In this document: positions 10,105 to 19,892 of the stretch, in pieces
Layout: each line of letters starts with the position of its first letter
Numbering within the stretch: the stretch's first letter is position 1
Assembly (NCBI RefSeq): GCF_002104995.1
Contig: NW_024468316.1
Span: 1 to 44,938, forward strand
Length of the DNA: 44,938 nucleotides
Source of the DNA: Linderina pennispora
Taxonomy: Eukaryota > Kickxellomycota > Kickxellomycetes > Kickxellales > Kickxellaceae
Direction of reading: 5' to 3'
Notes under the pieces: model-generated
What the model was told of the DNA's origin: nothing
Database searches by the model: none
The model's input: the letters and a program-made list of their open reading frames with translations, nothing else
Position numbers and translations under genes: made by a program

Positions 10105-12726
10105 ATGAATATTAACCGCAGCACTACTGTCATAAAGACATCACTTGGTGGTATTGGCTTCCGTGATTCTATGTTGCCCCGCCTAGAGCAATTTGTACAC
10201 AGCGTCAATATCATCAAAGAGCATACATACATGCTTACACGATGGATACTACTCCATCAGCTATCTGACGATGATGCTTTTGACCCTGCAACATTTGTAA
10301 AAAAGGGATTCTTTTGCTCAATTTATTTATTCATTTATCGCAACCTGAAGGCGAAGACTGTCATATCTGCCGAGGATTTCGTCAACCGGAAGGACAAGTC
10401 AGAACTGTCGAGCACAGATTTCGGTGATATAGTTAGATACCATATTTATGATTATCTATTGCATAATGGCGATGCCGAGCTACATGGTGTATGTGAAATG
10501 AATCAAGTAGCAATATACATGGATACCGAGCTGATGACAGCATACAAGAACAACATTGTGTTGCACTATGGCACTTGCCTACAGCGGATTCTGGCCAAAT
10601 TGATTGATATTCGCAGCCGCAAAAACACACTGCACAGTACAATAGGCAATGTGTGCAAGGCTGAGTTCAATAATTCATGTCAAGTGTGTATTTATACACC
10701 TGCACAGAAGCTCCACCAAGCAGTTGCCTCTAGGCACCCTGATCTCAGTGTGCTCACCCCACCGATGCTTGCAATCTGCAACAAGCTGGTACTGGTCCTT
10801 AATGCCTGTTGACATTCGGGGTCCGGAGTCCCCCTGCGCCACCATAGACAAGACTGAAACGCATATGTACAAAGGCCCAGATAGACGACCAGCCTTCCTT
10901 CTTCCCCTCAGTCAATTTTTGAGAAGTCATTATTTTTCCATATATTCTGTAACCACTCATTCCCCAGGTTAACAATGCCTATGGTGCCAAGTACAGATTC
11001 GCCAAAGACAGCCGATACTATGATGCCAAGGTAAATCCACTTCAGCATCTGCGTGCATATATTCGCCTATGCCAGCTTATAGAGAATGAGCAGTTTGGCA
11101 AGTCTCCCCCCAATGCTTGCCTCTGCGGACATCATGGATCCCAGGCCATGTATGCTTAGACAAGCAAATAATTAAGCAGGTGTTTACTTCGAAAACACGC
11201 GAGCAGGTTACCAAGATCAGTGAGGCAAAGAGGGCAGCAGCAGAGGCAAGGAAAGCAGCAGAAAAGGGCGAAAAATTAGCCAAGAAGGCTGCACGCGAAG
11301 CAGCGAAGATGCCATCAGATGAAACAGAGGCCACTGCAGCAACTACAGCAGTGGCGGCTGATTCACTTGCTGCCGCCAATGCAGCAGCAGCAGACACTGT
11401 TGCAGCACTTAACAATGCATATGCACCAGCACCCCCAGTCTGTGCACACAACCTGGTCCAAGGGATTACACAATCTGTGTGGGATGTGTGGGGCCGGGTC
11501 GCAGATCTAACATCAAAGCCATTTAAGGCGCATGGTGATAGAAAATTCCACGGAATGGCGACAACAGATAGTGTAACGATATGCATTTTGTTGCAAGACA
11601 AGATATTCAAGGCTGATTGTGCAGTAGATGCTGATGCTGCGGGAGGCAATACTATAGCTGACTGTCGCTATATCCACCAGATCCCACAGCCAGAGCTGCA
11701 GAATCTGAAAGGCCGCTGTGTATTCATCAATCCAGGTCGGGGCGATTTGCTATACATGATGCACGAAAATAGCAGCAATGGGAAAGAGGGTGAAAAATGC
11801 TCTACCGCTACACACGGCAGCAGCGCAATAGGGAGCTCAAGCTGCGCCACTACGACAGGATTCGTCAGGCTACAAAGGATCAAGTCCCAGAAGATGCTGT
11901 CCGCAGAGCAGAGGCAGAGCTTTCCAAGCACTGCTGCCGGACCCTTAGCCCAGAAAAATTCCGTGCCTACGTTGCTGCCCATGCATCTGTGCGGTGTGTC
12001 CTAGCACCGTTTTATGCCGGCACGATGACAGCGTGAAGGTTACCAGAGCAGCAGCTCACTAAGTCAAACAAGCAGCACCAGAGGCGCTGTAAGGACTATC
12101 CAGGTGTCAGTACAAGTCCCAAGGTGTACCTGCTTCACCGCAAGCTGCGCCTTGATTCATTCATGAACCAGGCCCGTGCAGACCACAGGCCTGCCGCAAA
12201 ACTCCGGAGCAAGTTCGGTCCAGATCCAGTGCTAATTATGGGCAATTGGAGTGCGCCGATGGCCCGGCACCATGCGCCGATTCGTGGCAAGGGATGGCGC
12301 GACAAGTTCAAGCACCATGGCTTTGAAGTCCATCTGATCAACGAATTCCGGACATCGTCAATGTGCCCGTTCTGCTGCGAAAAGTCACTGCAGACATTCC
12401 GGCATGTTCCCAACCTGCGGCCCTACCAGAGATCGAAGAACCCAGCTGTGAAGTGCCATGGCCTTCTCCGCTGTACAAGCGAGTCATGTAGGCGGGCCAT
12501 GGCACAATACAGGCGAGCCTATTCGTCTCGGCTCTTGAACCGCGACCTCGCAGCAGTTCTAAACTTCAGGCTCATTTTCCAGTCACTCTGTGATTCAGGC
12601 AGTATTCCTGAACGGTTCCGTCGCTCTACGGCCATTGCTGCCAATACTTCTGGCACCACTACCGCAACAAAGAGGCCGCGCAAGAGGCGTGCAGCAGCAG
12701 GCTATCAAGATGGGAGATGTCCATGA
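10105..12726 (+). pseudogene. Fanzor (TnpB-like RNA-guided nuclease), long broken copy B
   Basis: This is a near-complete Fanzor, a eukaryotic relative of TnpB that uses a guide RNA from the element end to cut DNA. The N-terminal part (ATG 10105) includes TAYKNNIVLHY. A 179-bp GT...CCCCAG gap (10789-10967) may be an intron and leads to YYDAKVNPLQHL, then PLRTSWIPGHVCLD. A long Ala/Lys-rich helical insert follows, then DRKFHGMATTDSV. RuvC-I reads FINPGRGDLL, with Asn (codon 11729-11731) where the catalytic Asp of the usual DPG is expected. Next are GNWSAP, RuvC-II NEFRTS (Glu codon 12343-12345), a CPFC...C...C zinc finger and RuvC-III NRDLAAVLN (Asp codon 12544-12546). Breaks are one base missing in the C run at 11106-11111, one in the A run at 11793-11797, a TGA at 12034-12036, and a deletion near the C terminus relative to copy C. 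It is probably inactive. Confidence 0.8.
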
Positions 12727-12841
12727 TCGCCACTGCATCAACAACCATCCGACACGTTCAAATGACCAGTTCGCCGTGATGCTCTTATCGACGTGTCAAC
12801 CCATGCTGACTAGCAGCCGAGCTTGCATCGCGAGCAGGGCA
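12701..12841 (+). ncRNA. Candidate Fanzor guide-RNA scaffold, copy B
   Basis: This is the conserved right end of the long Fanzor copy. The outer stem is GACACGT (12751-12757) with ACGTGTC (12791-12797). Next are hairpin GCTG (12805-12808)/CAGC (12814-12817) and final hairpin GCTTGC (12821-12826)/GCGAGC (12830-12835). The C-to-T change in this copy leaves a G-U pair, so folding is kept. The flank after about 12841 differs from the other copies, as expected if a guide segment begins there. Expression is not shown. Confidence 0.35.
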
Positions 12842-13095
12842 ATTCTGGTAGGAATATTATTGTTTTGAGCTTGGCAATTCAAAAAATGATGCGGAAATGC
12901 ATTGTGCTCCTCTGTATAGTGCAAAACTGGATTTTCCTGGAAAAAAATCCAAGGGTGGCGGCTTGCTCACAAGATTGTTCACTCCTCTAACCATCACACC
13001 CAAGAGTACAAAAAGGCATTGCTTGAAAAAAAATCCGTGCGAGTAGCACATTCCTCTTTCCTTCCAACAATTTCCAGGCGCGAATAACATCATAC

Positions 13096-13905
13096 ATGAC
13101 TTTTGAAGAATACTCTTCAGCTGGTGATGTGTGCACCAGCGATGGCGAGCCAATATCTAGCAAGCAGGCGGACATGAACGAAGCATATTCTGCACTCGCT
13201 TCGGTGTATGACAAGTATAATAGCGAATCCTCCATTCCACTGGCTGCAATTGCAAAGAGAAGAGGCATGGAAATAATTGCACCAGCGCCAGGAGTGGCAT
13301 TTTTGGATATGGCAGCTGGAACCGGGGATATGGCTATGTGTTTTTTTGAGTATCAAGACATAGCCAACCACGACGCGCCATCCACTGCTACCCTTGTTGA
13401 CCTAAATGCTGATATGCTTGATATTGCCAAGAGACGACTCGGAAACACCAAGTGGGTCAAGGACGGCCGCGTCGAGTTTATAGAGGGTAATGCCGAGCAC
13501 ATATCTGATATTCAGAACAGCACTTTTGACATTTATTGCTGCTACCTCGGGATGCACAATATGGTTCACCGCGACAGGGCACTGAGTGAGGCCATGCGTG
13601 TGCTAAAGCCAGGGGGGAAGATATATGTTGCAGAGTTTAATACCGGGACCTGGCGCATTGGGAAGGTTGTTAGGAGGCTACTCGTCCAGTTTGTTCTGTA
13701 CCTTATTACTGGGACCATAGGAGATCGGACCATGTCGCTGCGTCTGAATAGAAGTGCACTCTCATTTCCGTCGCCGCCTGAATTCCTGCAGGAGCTGAAG
13801 ACCGCAGGGTTCCAGGTGGAGGGCCAGGGGTATCGCAGCATAGCGTATGGATTGGCTGCCCTATTCTCGGGCACAAAGCCGGTCGAGTGTGGCAGTGTAT
13901 TGTAG
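13096..13905 (+). CDS. UbiE/COQ5-family SAM-dependent methyltransferase, divergent
   Basis: A 269-residue class I methyltransferase. The AdoMet site reads FLDMAAGTGDMAM at about residues 69-81, followed by VDLNADML, EGNAEHI, LGMHNMVHRDRALSEAMRVLKPGGKIYVAEF and a C-terminal FPSPPEFLQELKTAGF...YGLAALFSGTK. This order matches COQ5/UbiE, which methylates a quinone-ring intermediate in ubiquinone synthesis on the mitochondrial inner membrane. However, the COQ5 signature near the N terminus (YD.MND followed by a HR.WK segment) is replaced by YDKYNSES. No mitochondrial presequence is visible from the ATG at 13096. The frame stays open upstream to a possible splice acceptor (TTTCCAG, ending 13077), so a leader exon may exist. 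It may be the COQ5 orthologue on a fast branch or a paralogue with another substrate. Confidence 0.65.
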   Translation: MTFEEYSSAGDVCTSDGEPISSKQADMNEAYSALASVYDKYNSESSIPLAAIAKRRGMEIIAPAPGVAFLDMAAGTGDMAMCFFEYQDIANHDAPSTATLVDLNADMLDIAKRRLGNTKWVKDGRVEFIEGNAEHISDIQNSTFDIYCCYLGMHNMVHRDRALSEAMRVLKPGGKIYVAEFNTGTWRIGKVVRRLLVQFVLYLITGTIGDRTMSLRLNRSALSFPSPPEFLQELKTAGFQVEGQGYRSIAYGLAALFSGTKPVECGSVL

Positions 13906-15065
13906 TTCCTTGGTGCCTATTATATATTGAAAATATACAGGCAAGGAAGCAGTGCGAGCGAGAGTGGATCCCAGCGAGTGCAGTCAATTCAGCAGTTGTA
14001 GTGATGCGTGTAGGCTGCCATGACAGGCACAAAAGCGCAACAAGTCTGCGCCGACATCGCAGGCACACCATGGTCCAGTGGCACTGGCGAGAATGCCGCA
14101 CCTCGCTGGCGGCCTAGTGGCCATGGTGTGTCACCGAGTCAGCTTTCATGCACTGATCGGATGGATCACCGAATGCTGATCCGCGGATCAGTGCTTGCAG
14201 CCCATTCTCTGCTGTGGACAGCGCCACCGCCTCCCCAGCAATTTTGGCATGGGTGGAGCACAGCAGGCGGGCACAGCGCTTTCTTCTCTGCATCTGCTCT
14301 CCTCCGCCTCTTCTAATAAGTGTTTTAATAGCTCTTCCCAATGTCTTCGTCCTCCCTGTGATGGGCCCGCCGAGGGTCTCCCAAGACATCCCCTGGTAGC
14401 CTCAGAGGATATCCTCCATGTCCTTCCCCTCCTCGTCCCTTGCACCACGGCCCGCGCTTCTGCCGGTTGTGCTTTCTTCGCTGCCACTCTTCATCGTCCC
14501 ACACGTGATGGGGGCTGTGCTGTTCCCCCAATCGCTGTGCCGCTTTGCTGCGAAACGCCAATTGTTTTGGCGCGGCCAATCAGGACGCGACATATCTGGT
14601 TCTCTCGTCTCCCCTCTCGCCCCAAAAAAATCAAAAATTTTCTCCATTACTGACATTGGGCCAGAAAAAAGCCCACTTGCTCGCCATAAGTGCGTGGGCG
14701 GCGCGAGTATAAAAGGGCCCAGTCGCGCCCGCCAAAATCTGGCTCGCTTTATAAAGGCGCCAACTTCCCCATCACGAATCTCTTTCCCCTTCATTCCCCC
14801 ATCCCTTAGCACTCGCATTTTTCGAGTACTTTTCAGTTGCTGGCACGAGAAAGCGCGTTTTTCTCTCTTCAACTAGAGCCTCGTCACTCCCTCATTCCCT
14901 GTGGCCATAAATTATTTTTGTGGACTGCTTGCCTCCCGTAAACCCAGCCCGCGTCAAACTGGACTGCCAATTTGTTTTGACGAGTCCTCAGTGGCGGGTG
15001 TAAGCACTATCCTGTAATTAGCACACGCGTATATTTCCCTCAGTTTACATACAAAAGCACATACC
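13906..15065. promoter_or_regulatory. Long TBP upstream region with CCAAT and TATA boxes
   Basis: This spacer holds the 3' end of the methyltransferase transcript and the TBP promoter. A perfect 16-bp palindrome lies at 14176-14191. CCAATCA is at 14576-14582, TATAAAAG at 14708-14715 and a second TATAAAG at 14750-14756. A pyrimidine-rich stretch follows the second TATA box. The transcription start is not determinable, but the TATA boxes imply a leader of roughly 270-320 nt. Confidence 0.5.
14176..14191. promoter_or_regulatory. 16-bp perfect palindrome upstream of TBP
   Basis: CTGATCCGCGGATCAG reads identically on both strands. A longer pairing also exists: GCACTGATC, about 20 bp to the left, matches GATCAGTGC overlapping its right end. 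The CGG-containing symmetric form resembles sites of fungal Zn2Cys6 dimers, but that is inference. Confidence 0.45.
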
Positions 15066-16093
15066 ATGGCCTTCGTCACGCCCCCCAACACACAGAGCGC
15101 AGTGCAGGGCGACCAGTCGCTGAGCCTGCCAAAGTCGCCGAACGGCAACGGGAGCAACAGCGTTGCGGCCATCACCAACCCGTCCGATGCAGCGCCAGCA
15201 GAGGCCGGGCCGTCGGCTGCTGGTGGCGACGACGCCGCTGCAGAGAACGGCATCGTTGGTGTCGCAGGCATCGTGCCCACATTACAGTAAGTGTTGCAGA
15301 AGAGAGGAGACGGGTGTGTTGTCGGTTGGTAGGACTGTTTCTCAAAAGCCCATCTTTGCCAATACTGCTTAGAAACATTGTTGCAACGGTCAACCTGGAC
15401 TGCCGTCTTGACCTCAAGACGATTGCGCTCCATGCGCGCAACGCCGAGTACAATCCAAAGGTAATTATTGCGGGCCAAGAGGCGCAGCGGGTGGGGGAGG
15501 CGGCACGCGGGTAGTGGTCGTCTCTCCCTCCCCGTGTGTGTGGAGTGGGGGGCGCGTCCTTGCATGCTCCAGCTCTCTGGGGCCAGCCCACGCACGGCGC
15601 ATCCATGTTTCACATTTCATCCACCCAACTCTATGCTGACGGTGCTGTGTGTACTGAGTAGCGTTTTGCGGCCGTCATCATGCGAATCCGCGAGCCCAAG
15701 ACCACAGCGCTGATTTTCGCGTCGGGCAAGATGGTGGTGACCGGCGCAAAGTCCGAGGACGACTCAAAGCTGGCGGCACGCAAGTACGCGCGGATTGTGC
15801 AAAAACTCGGGTTCCCGGCCAAGTTCACAGACTTCAAGATCCAGAACATCGTCGGGTCGTGCGACGTCAAGTTCCCGATCCGGCTCGAGGGCCTGGCATA
15901 CTCGCACGGGACGTTCTCGAGCTATGAGCCAGAGCTGTTCCCTGGCCTCATCTACCGCATGGTCAAACCCAAGATCGTGCTGCTGATTTTTGTGTCGGGC
16001 AAGATTGTGCTGACCGGCGCCAAGGTGCGTGGTGAGATCTACCAGGCGTTCGAGGCCATTTACCCGGTGCTGACCGAGTTCCGGAAGCCGTAA
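15066..16093 (+). CDS. SPT15: TATA-box-binding protein (three exons)
   Basis: TBP nucleates pre-initiation complexes of all three nuclear RNA polymerases by bending promoter DNA. Exon 1 is 15066-15286, intron 1 15287-15372 (GTAAGT...TTAG), exon 2 15373-15460, intron 2 15461-15661 (GTAATT...GTAG), exon 3 15662-16093. The joined product has 246 residues. The first 66 or so are variable and rich in Ala, Gly, Ser and Pro. The remaining 180 form the conserved saddle with two direct repeats, visible as [13 protein letters not shown] / [14 protein letters not shown] and [17 protein letters not shown] / [15 protein letters not shown]. The DNA-contact Phe pairs appear intact. Splice phases agree with the conserved protein across both junctions. 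The gene symbol follows yeast usage. Confidence 0.95.
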
Positions 16094-16371
16094 CGCAGCG
16101 GCCGCAGCATCTACAAGAGCCCTCGCTTTCGACTAGAGTCCATTTCGACGCAAAATAAAATAAACTTGTATTCTATGCGACGATTTCGCCGGGGGCATGG
16201 GGCAGGCGCTGTTGACATCAGCACTCCAGGCAGAGCTGCAGCTCCATCACAGCAGCGGACTGGCTGGCCAGGGTCACTCTTCTCTGTTGTTCTCCCCGCA
16301 GCAGAAAGCCCGAATTGACACTTTTTTCAGTTTTAAGACCATTTTCAGCAATCCACACGGCCTACTGACAA

Positions 16372-17544
16372 ATGACCTCGCGAAACGCAGCTACGGCCGC
16401 AGTGCACCCGCTGGTGCTGCTGAACATCTCAGAGCACGCGACGCGCACGCTGGCGCAGACCAAGCACGGCAAGCAGGAGCCCGGGCTTGTGTGCGGAGCC
16501 CTACTGGGGCGGCAGAAGGAGAGCCGTACCGAGCTGTTCCACTCGTTTGAGCTGGTGTTCCGGCAGCCGCGCAACGACGGCACGTACGAGCTTGACAGCA
16601 CCCACTACCTGAAGCGCATGGACCACATGCGGCAGATTTTCCCCGAGGACGACCTTGTTGGCTGGTACTTTGTGTCGTCCAGCCTGCGGGTGACGCGGCT
16701 GATGTGTACGCTGCACCAGCAGATCATGAATCTGAATGCAACACCGCTGCTCCTGGTGTTTGACGCGGCAATGGCGGGGCAGGGCGACGAGGAGGGCGGC
16801 AGCAGCGGGCTGGCTCTGCCGGTGGCCGTGTATGAGACGCAGGCGCCAGCGGCAGTGCCGCGGGCAGCGCTGTATGGTGACGCGATGGATGACGAGGAGC
16901 CGGCCATTTACGTCGAGGGTCTGGACACCAGCAATACACCAGCCAACGACCAAATCGCATGGGCATCGCGCCTGGAGCCGCTACGGATCGCTGTAGAGAC
17001 CGGCGAGGCCGAGCGCGTGGCCATTGATCATGTGGCGAACGTGTCTACAATGGTATCTGATGAGACCATGGTGGGCGGAGCGGCGGCCAAGACACTGGCA
17101 GATGCATCCAAAATCGCTATGTTCCTGACCGGCCAGCGCAACGCACTGGAGATGCTGCACAAGGACATCCGTATTCTTCAGGCGTATGTTTCCCAGGTCA
17201 TCGCTGGTACGGCGCCGTACGACCCTGACGTGCTGCAGCTGGTGAAGCGCGTGCTGTGCAACAGGCCTGTGGTGCTGGACGATGCGCTGTTCAACAAGGC
17301 GATGGCGCAGGAAGAGACCAACTACGAGATCGCCGCGTACCTAGGCGCCATCACCAGCGCTGTGGGCTCCGTGCGCAATGTGGCCCAGCGTGCCAATGCT
17401 GCACTGCAGGCCGGTCGCAACAAGCACATGCCGCTGGTGAGCCATGGCCCGGGCGGCTCCATGTTTGACGGCTTCGACATGATGCACACCATGGGCGGGT
17501 TTGGCCGGTCTGCCCGGTCCCACGGCTTTGGCAGCCTCCGCTGA
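16372..17544 (+). CDS. CSN6: COP9 signalosome subunit 6 (MPN- protein)
   Basis: A 390-residue intronless protein with an MPN domain over roughly residues 10-130. It begins VHPLVLLNISEHATRT, close to the CSN6 signature, followed by GALLGRQ, the SFEL segment and FPEDDLVGWYFVSSS. The JAMM metal motif (E...HxH...D) is absent, as expected for this non-catalytic partner. CSN6 pairs with the CSN5 isopeptidase in the complex that removes NEDD8 from cullins. A Gly/Glu-rich insert near residues 140-180 expands the middle. The helical C-terminal part (about 225-345) would join the complex helical bundle, and the tail is Gly/Met/Phe-rich. The related MPN- proteins eIF3f and Rpn8 fit less well because of the NIS(E/D)H motif. 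Confidence 0.8.
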   Translation: MTSRNAATAAVHPLVLLNISEHATRTLAQTKHGKQEPGLVCGALLGRQKESRTELFHSFELVFRQPRNDGTYELDSTHYLKRMDHMRQIFPEDDLVGWYFVSSSLRVTRLMCTLHQQIMNLNATPLLLVFDAAMAGQGDEEGGSSGLALPVAVYETQAPAAVPRAALYGDAMDDEEPAIYVEGLDTSNTPANDQIAWASRLEPLRIAVETGEAERVAIDHVANVSTMVSDETMVGGAAAKTLADASKIAMFLTGQRNALEMLHKDIRILQAYVSQVIAGTAPYDPDVLQLVKRVLCNRPVVLDDALFNKAMAQEETNYEIAAYLGAITSAVGSVRNVAQRANAALQAGRNKHMPLVSHGPGGSMFDGFDMMHTMGGFGRSARSHGFGSLR

Positions 17545-17678
17545 TGCTGCAAGATAATGATGCCAGTAAACTTTTTTGAAATCCAGGCAATACCACAAGG
17601 TGCAAAGTGGCCACGTCGGCTTGAAATATATTTCCGTGAAAATTCTGCTTTTGCGAATCTGCATATTTATCCATAGCC

Positions 17679-18476
17679 ATGGCCGCGATACCACCCAACC
17701 AGACGCTGTACATACGGAACCTGAACGACAAAATCCAGAAGCCTGTGCTCAAGGAGACTCTCTACAGTCTCTGCGTCTCGTACGGCCGCGTCCTGGACAT
17801 TGTTGCTCTGAAGACCACAAAAATGCGCGGCCAGGCGTTTATAGTATTCTCAGACATCGCCAGCGCAACCACAGCCATGCGGCACCTGAGCGGCCGCACA
17901 GTCTTTGGCCGACCGCTCTGCATAGAATATGCCCTCAGCAAGTCGGACGTGGTTGCGCAAAAGGACGGCACGTACAAATATGGCGAGAAGCGCGAGCACA
18001 CGAGCGCCGAGCAGCGGAAACGCCTGCTGGGGATCACCGAAGGTGCCAAACGGCAAGCCAGCGAGGAAGCAGAGGAGCATGAGGCGAAGCGGAGGGCTGT
18101 TGGGGACGCGGACGAGGAATCTGATGGCGAGCAGGATATGCGTGACGACGACAGCGACGACGACAGCGACATTGGGCCCATGCCGCCAGCCGAGGAAGCG
18201 CCAGAGCAGGAGATCGGGCCGCAGGGTGCAGATGCAGAGGGGGTGTCGGCGCCCACGCTGTTTGTCGCCAACCTGCCCGAGGGCTTGTCGGTCGATGTGC
18301 TTGCGGGCCTGTTCCAGCAGTATGCTGGCTTCCGCCAGGTGCGCCAGATCGAGGGCAAGCAGGGCATTGCGTTTGTTGATTACGAGTCAGCGCGCGATGC
18401 CGCAGCCGCTCGCGATGTGCTCGACGGATTCAGGATCGCGGCAGACCGTGCCATGCAGATAAAATTTTCTCGCTGA
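17679..18476 (+). CDS. U1A/U2B''-type spliceosomal RRM protein
   Basis: A 265-residue nuclear RNA-binding protein with two RRM domains, of the U1A/U2B''/SNF family that binds stem-loops in U1 and/or U2 snRNA. RRM1 covers about residues 8-88, with IPPNQTLYIRNLNDKI, VDIVALKT-like VLDIVALKTTKMRGQAFIVF (RNP1) and FGRPLCIEYAKS-like ends. RRM2 covers about 190-263, with RNP2 TLFVANLP and RNP1-like QGIAFVDYES. Between them lies a charged linker with Asp/Ser runs and Lys/Arg-Ala helices. Many fungi have a single protein for both U1A and U2B'' roles, and I cannot tell which applies. It starts about 135 bp after the CSN6 stop on the same strand. Confidence 0.88.
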   Translation: MAAIPPNQTLYIRNLNDKIQKPVLKETLYSLCVSYGRVLDIVALKTTKMRGQAFIVFSDIASATTAMRHLSGRTVFGRPLCIEYALSKSDVVAQKDGTYKYGEKREHTSAEQRKRLLGITEGAKRQASEEAEEHEAKRRAVGDADEESDGEQDMRDDDSDDDSDIGPMPPAEEAPEQEIGPQGADAEGVSAPTLFVANLPEGLSVDVLAGLFQQYAGFRQVRQIEGKQGIAFVDYESARDAAAARDVLDGFRIAADRAMQIKFSR

Positions 18477-19892
18477 TGATGTCTTTTCCCTTGTTGAGCA
18501 ACTAGAGCAGCCTTGATACGAACTGGATACGTCTGCCCATTTTCCAAGCCTCCTCCGCACAGCGCCCTCACTTTGGCGAGCTCTGGAGAATGCGCTTGAT
18601 TGCATGATTGGCTGCGTGGCCCATTTTCAAAACAACCTTTTCCTTTGGCCTGGAGAAAAAACTGTTGTTTATCATTTTCACCCGTGTTCTCGTTGGTTTC
18701 TCTATGCTATCCGCATTCTATCGCCTTTAGCTCCACCCTCCTGCGTTGTATCTACACGTCAGTAGCTCTTCCTCTTATTATTATACCCTCGCACGCTTGC
18801 CTCCTTTGAATTTCGGTCGCGGCCTTGAGTACATTCCGTATTTTTATTGTCAACAAAGGCGCTCTGTCTCACGTCGACCCTCCAGACTCCACGGCTCTGT
18901 CCCCTTTTCTCTTTATACCCTTTGTTGCCATTATCTCTGGGTGTCTTTTTTGGCGCCAAGCACCTGGACGCTGGTTGTTTAGCACAAAGAGGGGGAAGCG
19001 CCTGCTCTGCACAGACATTCGGGTTCGCGGCATTCACAAGTGTACTGGCTGCTGCCACTAGACTACACTTGCAGTGTCTACATTCAGGTACGCTAGAAAT
19101 TTGCCAGCACAGTGCAATTTGAGCTTTTCTGCATACTGCAAAGCTGCCGTGCTACGGGTATTCTCATGTCTGGGCATCGCTGGACACCTGTTTGGATTTG
19201 ACAGAGGATAGTACTGCGAGCCGCGCACGCATGACCAACTACGCAGATAACTGCCAGCCTGTTTGCACCCACGCCCTGTGCCTTTCTCGCGAAAAACTGC
19301 ACTCGACCTGTAAATGGCTTTGCTGCTTCTCTTCCTCAGCAGTACACCGTGGCATGGAAAGGAATTTGCTGCCTCTCTGCTTACTTGTATAGTGGAAGTG
19401 GGGTGGTGCGTTTGCGAATCAAGCTTGTGTTCCTGCGTCTTCTTGTCCATTTCTCGTTTTGTTCTTCGACTCACTCTATGTACCACCGCACACGACCTGC
19501 CGAATAGAGTGCTTCTATTGATCTGTAAGGAGAATAGTGCAATGGCCGGCCGCTTTACCCACAGGGGGATAGCCAAACTCTTGCATTCCGGCAACACCAT
19601 TTTTTGCTGCTTTCGTGTTCCTTGCTGGTTCCTCTTCCAGCTCAATCTGCAGCCTTGGCTAGGTTTTTCTCTACTAACGCACAGACGCTTTTGCCGCCGT
19701 TAGGACTAGAGACATTGTAGATCGCAAATTGTATTGCATCGATCGGCCAAAGAAACTCAAAAATAGACATAGACACACAAAGGCAATGAAAGAAGCCACA
19801 CCAGTTCGCAAGCACAGCTCTATCAATCAAGGTAACACATTGGCAAAGCGGTTGCTTATCATACAGAATCCATATAGCTTGCTGCTAATGCC
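18477..19892. other. Long spacer upstream of the 908-aa gene
   Basis: About 1.4 kb, pyrimidine-rich on the plus strand, with no supported gene. The open frames in both directions have atypical composition. It probably contains the promoter and a long 5' leader of the disordered protein gene. TATA-like words occur (TATTATTATACC near 18775; CTTTATACC near 18912), but none is decisive. Confidence 0.4.

Noticed and set aside
10789-10967. Counting the stop at 10810 as a further lesion of the Fanzor
   Set aside because: A phase-0 GT...CAG intron across this gap restores the expected protein order, so it need not be a lesion. The intron itself remains unproven.
19058-19645. 195-codon minus-strand frame in the spacer before the 908-aa gene
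   Set aside because: No family features, atypical composition and no supporting context.
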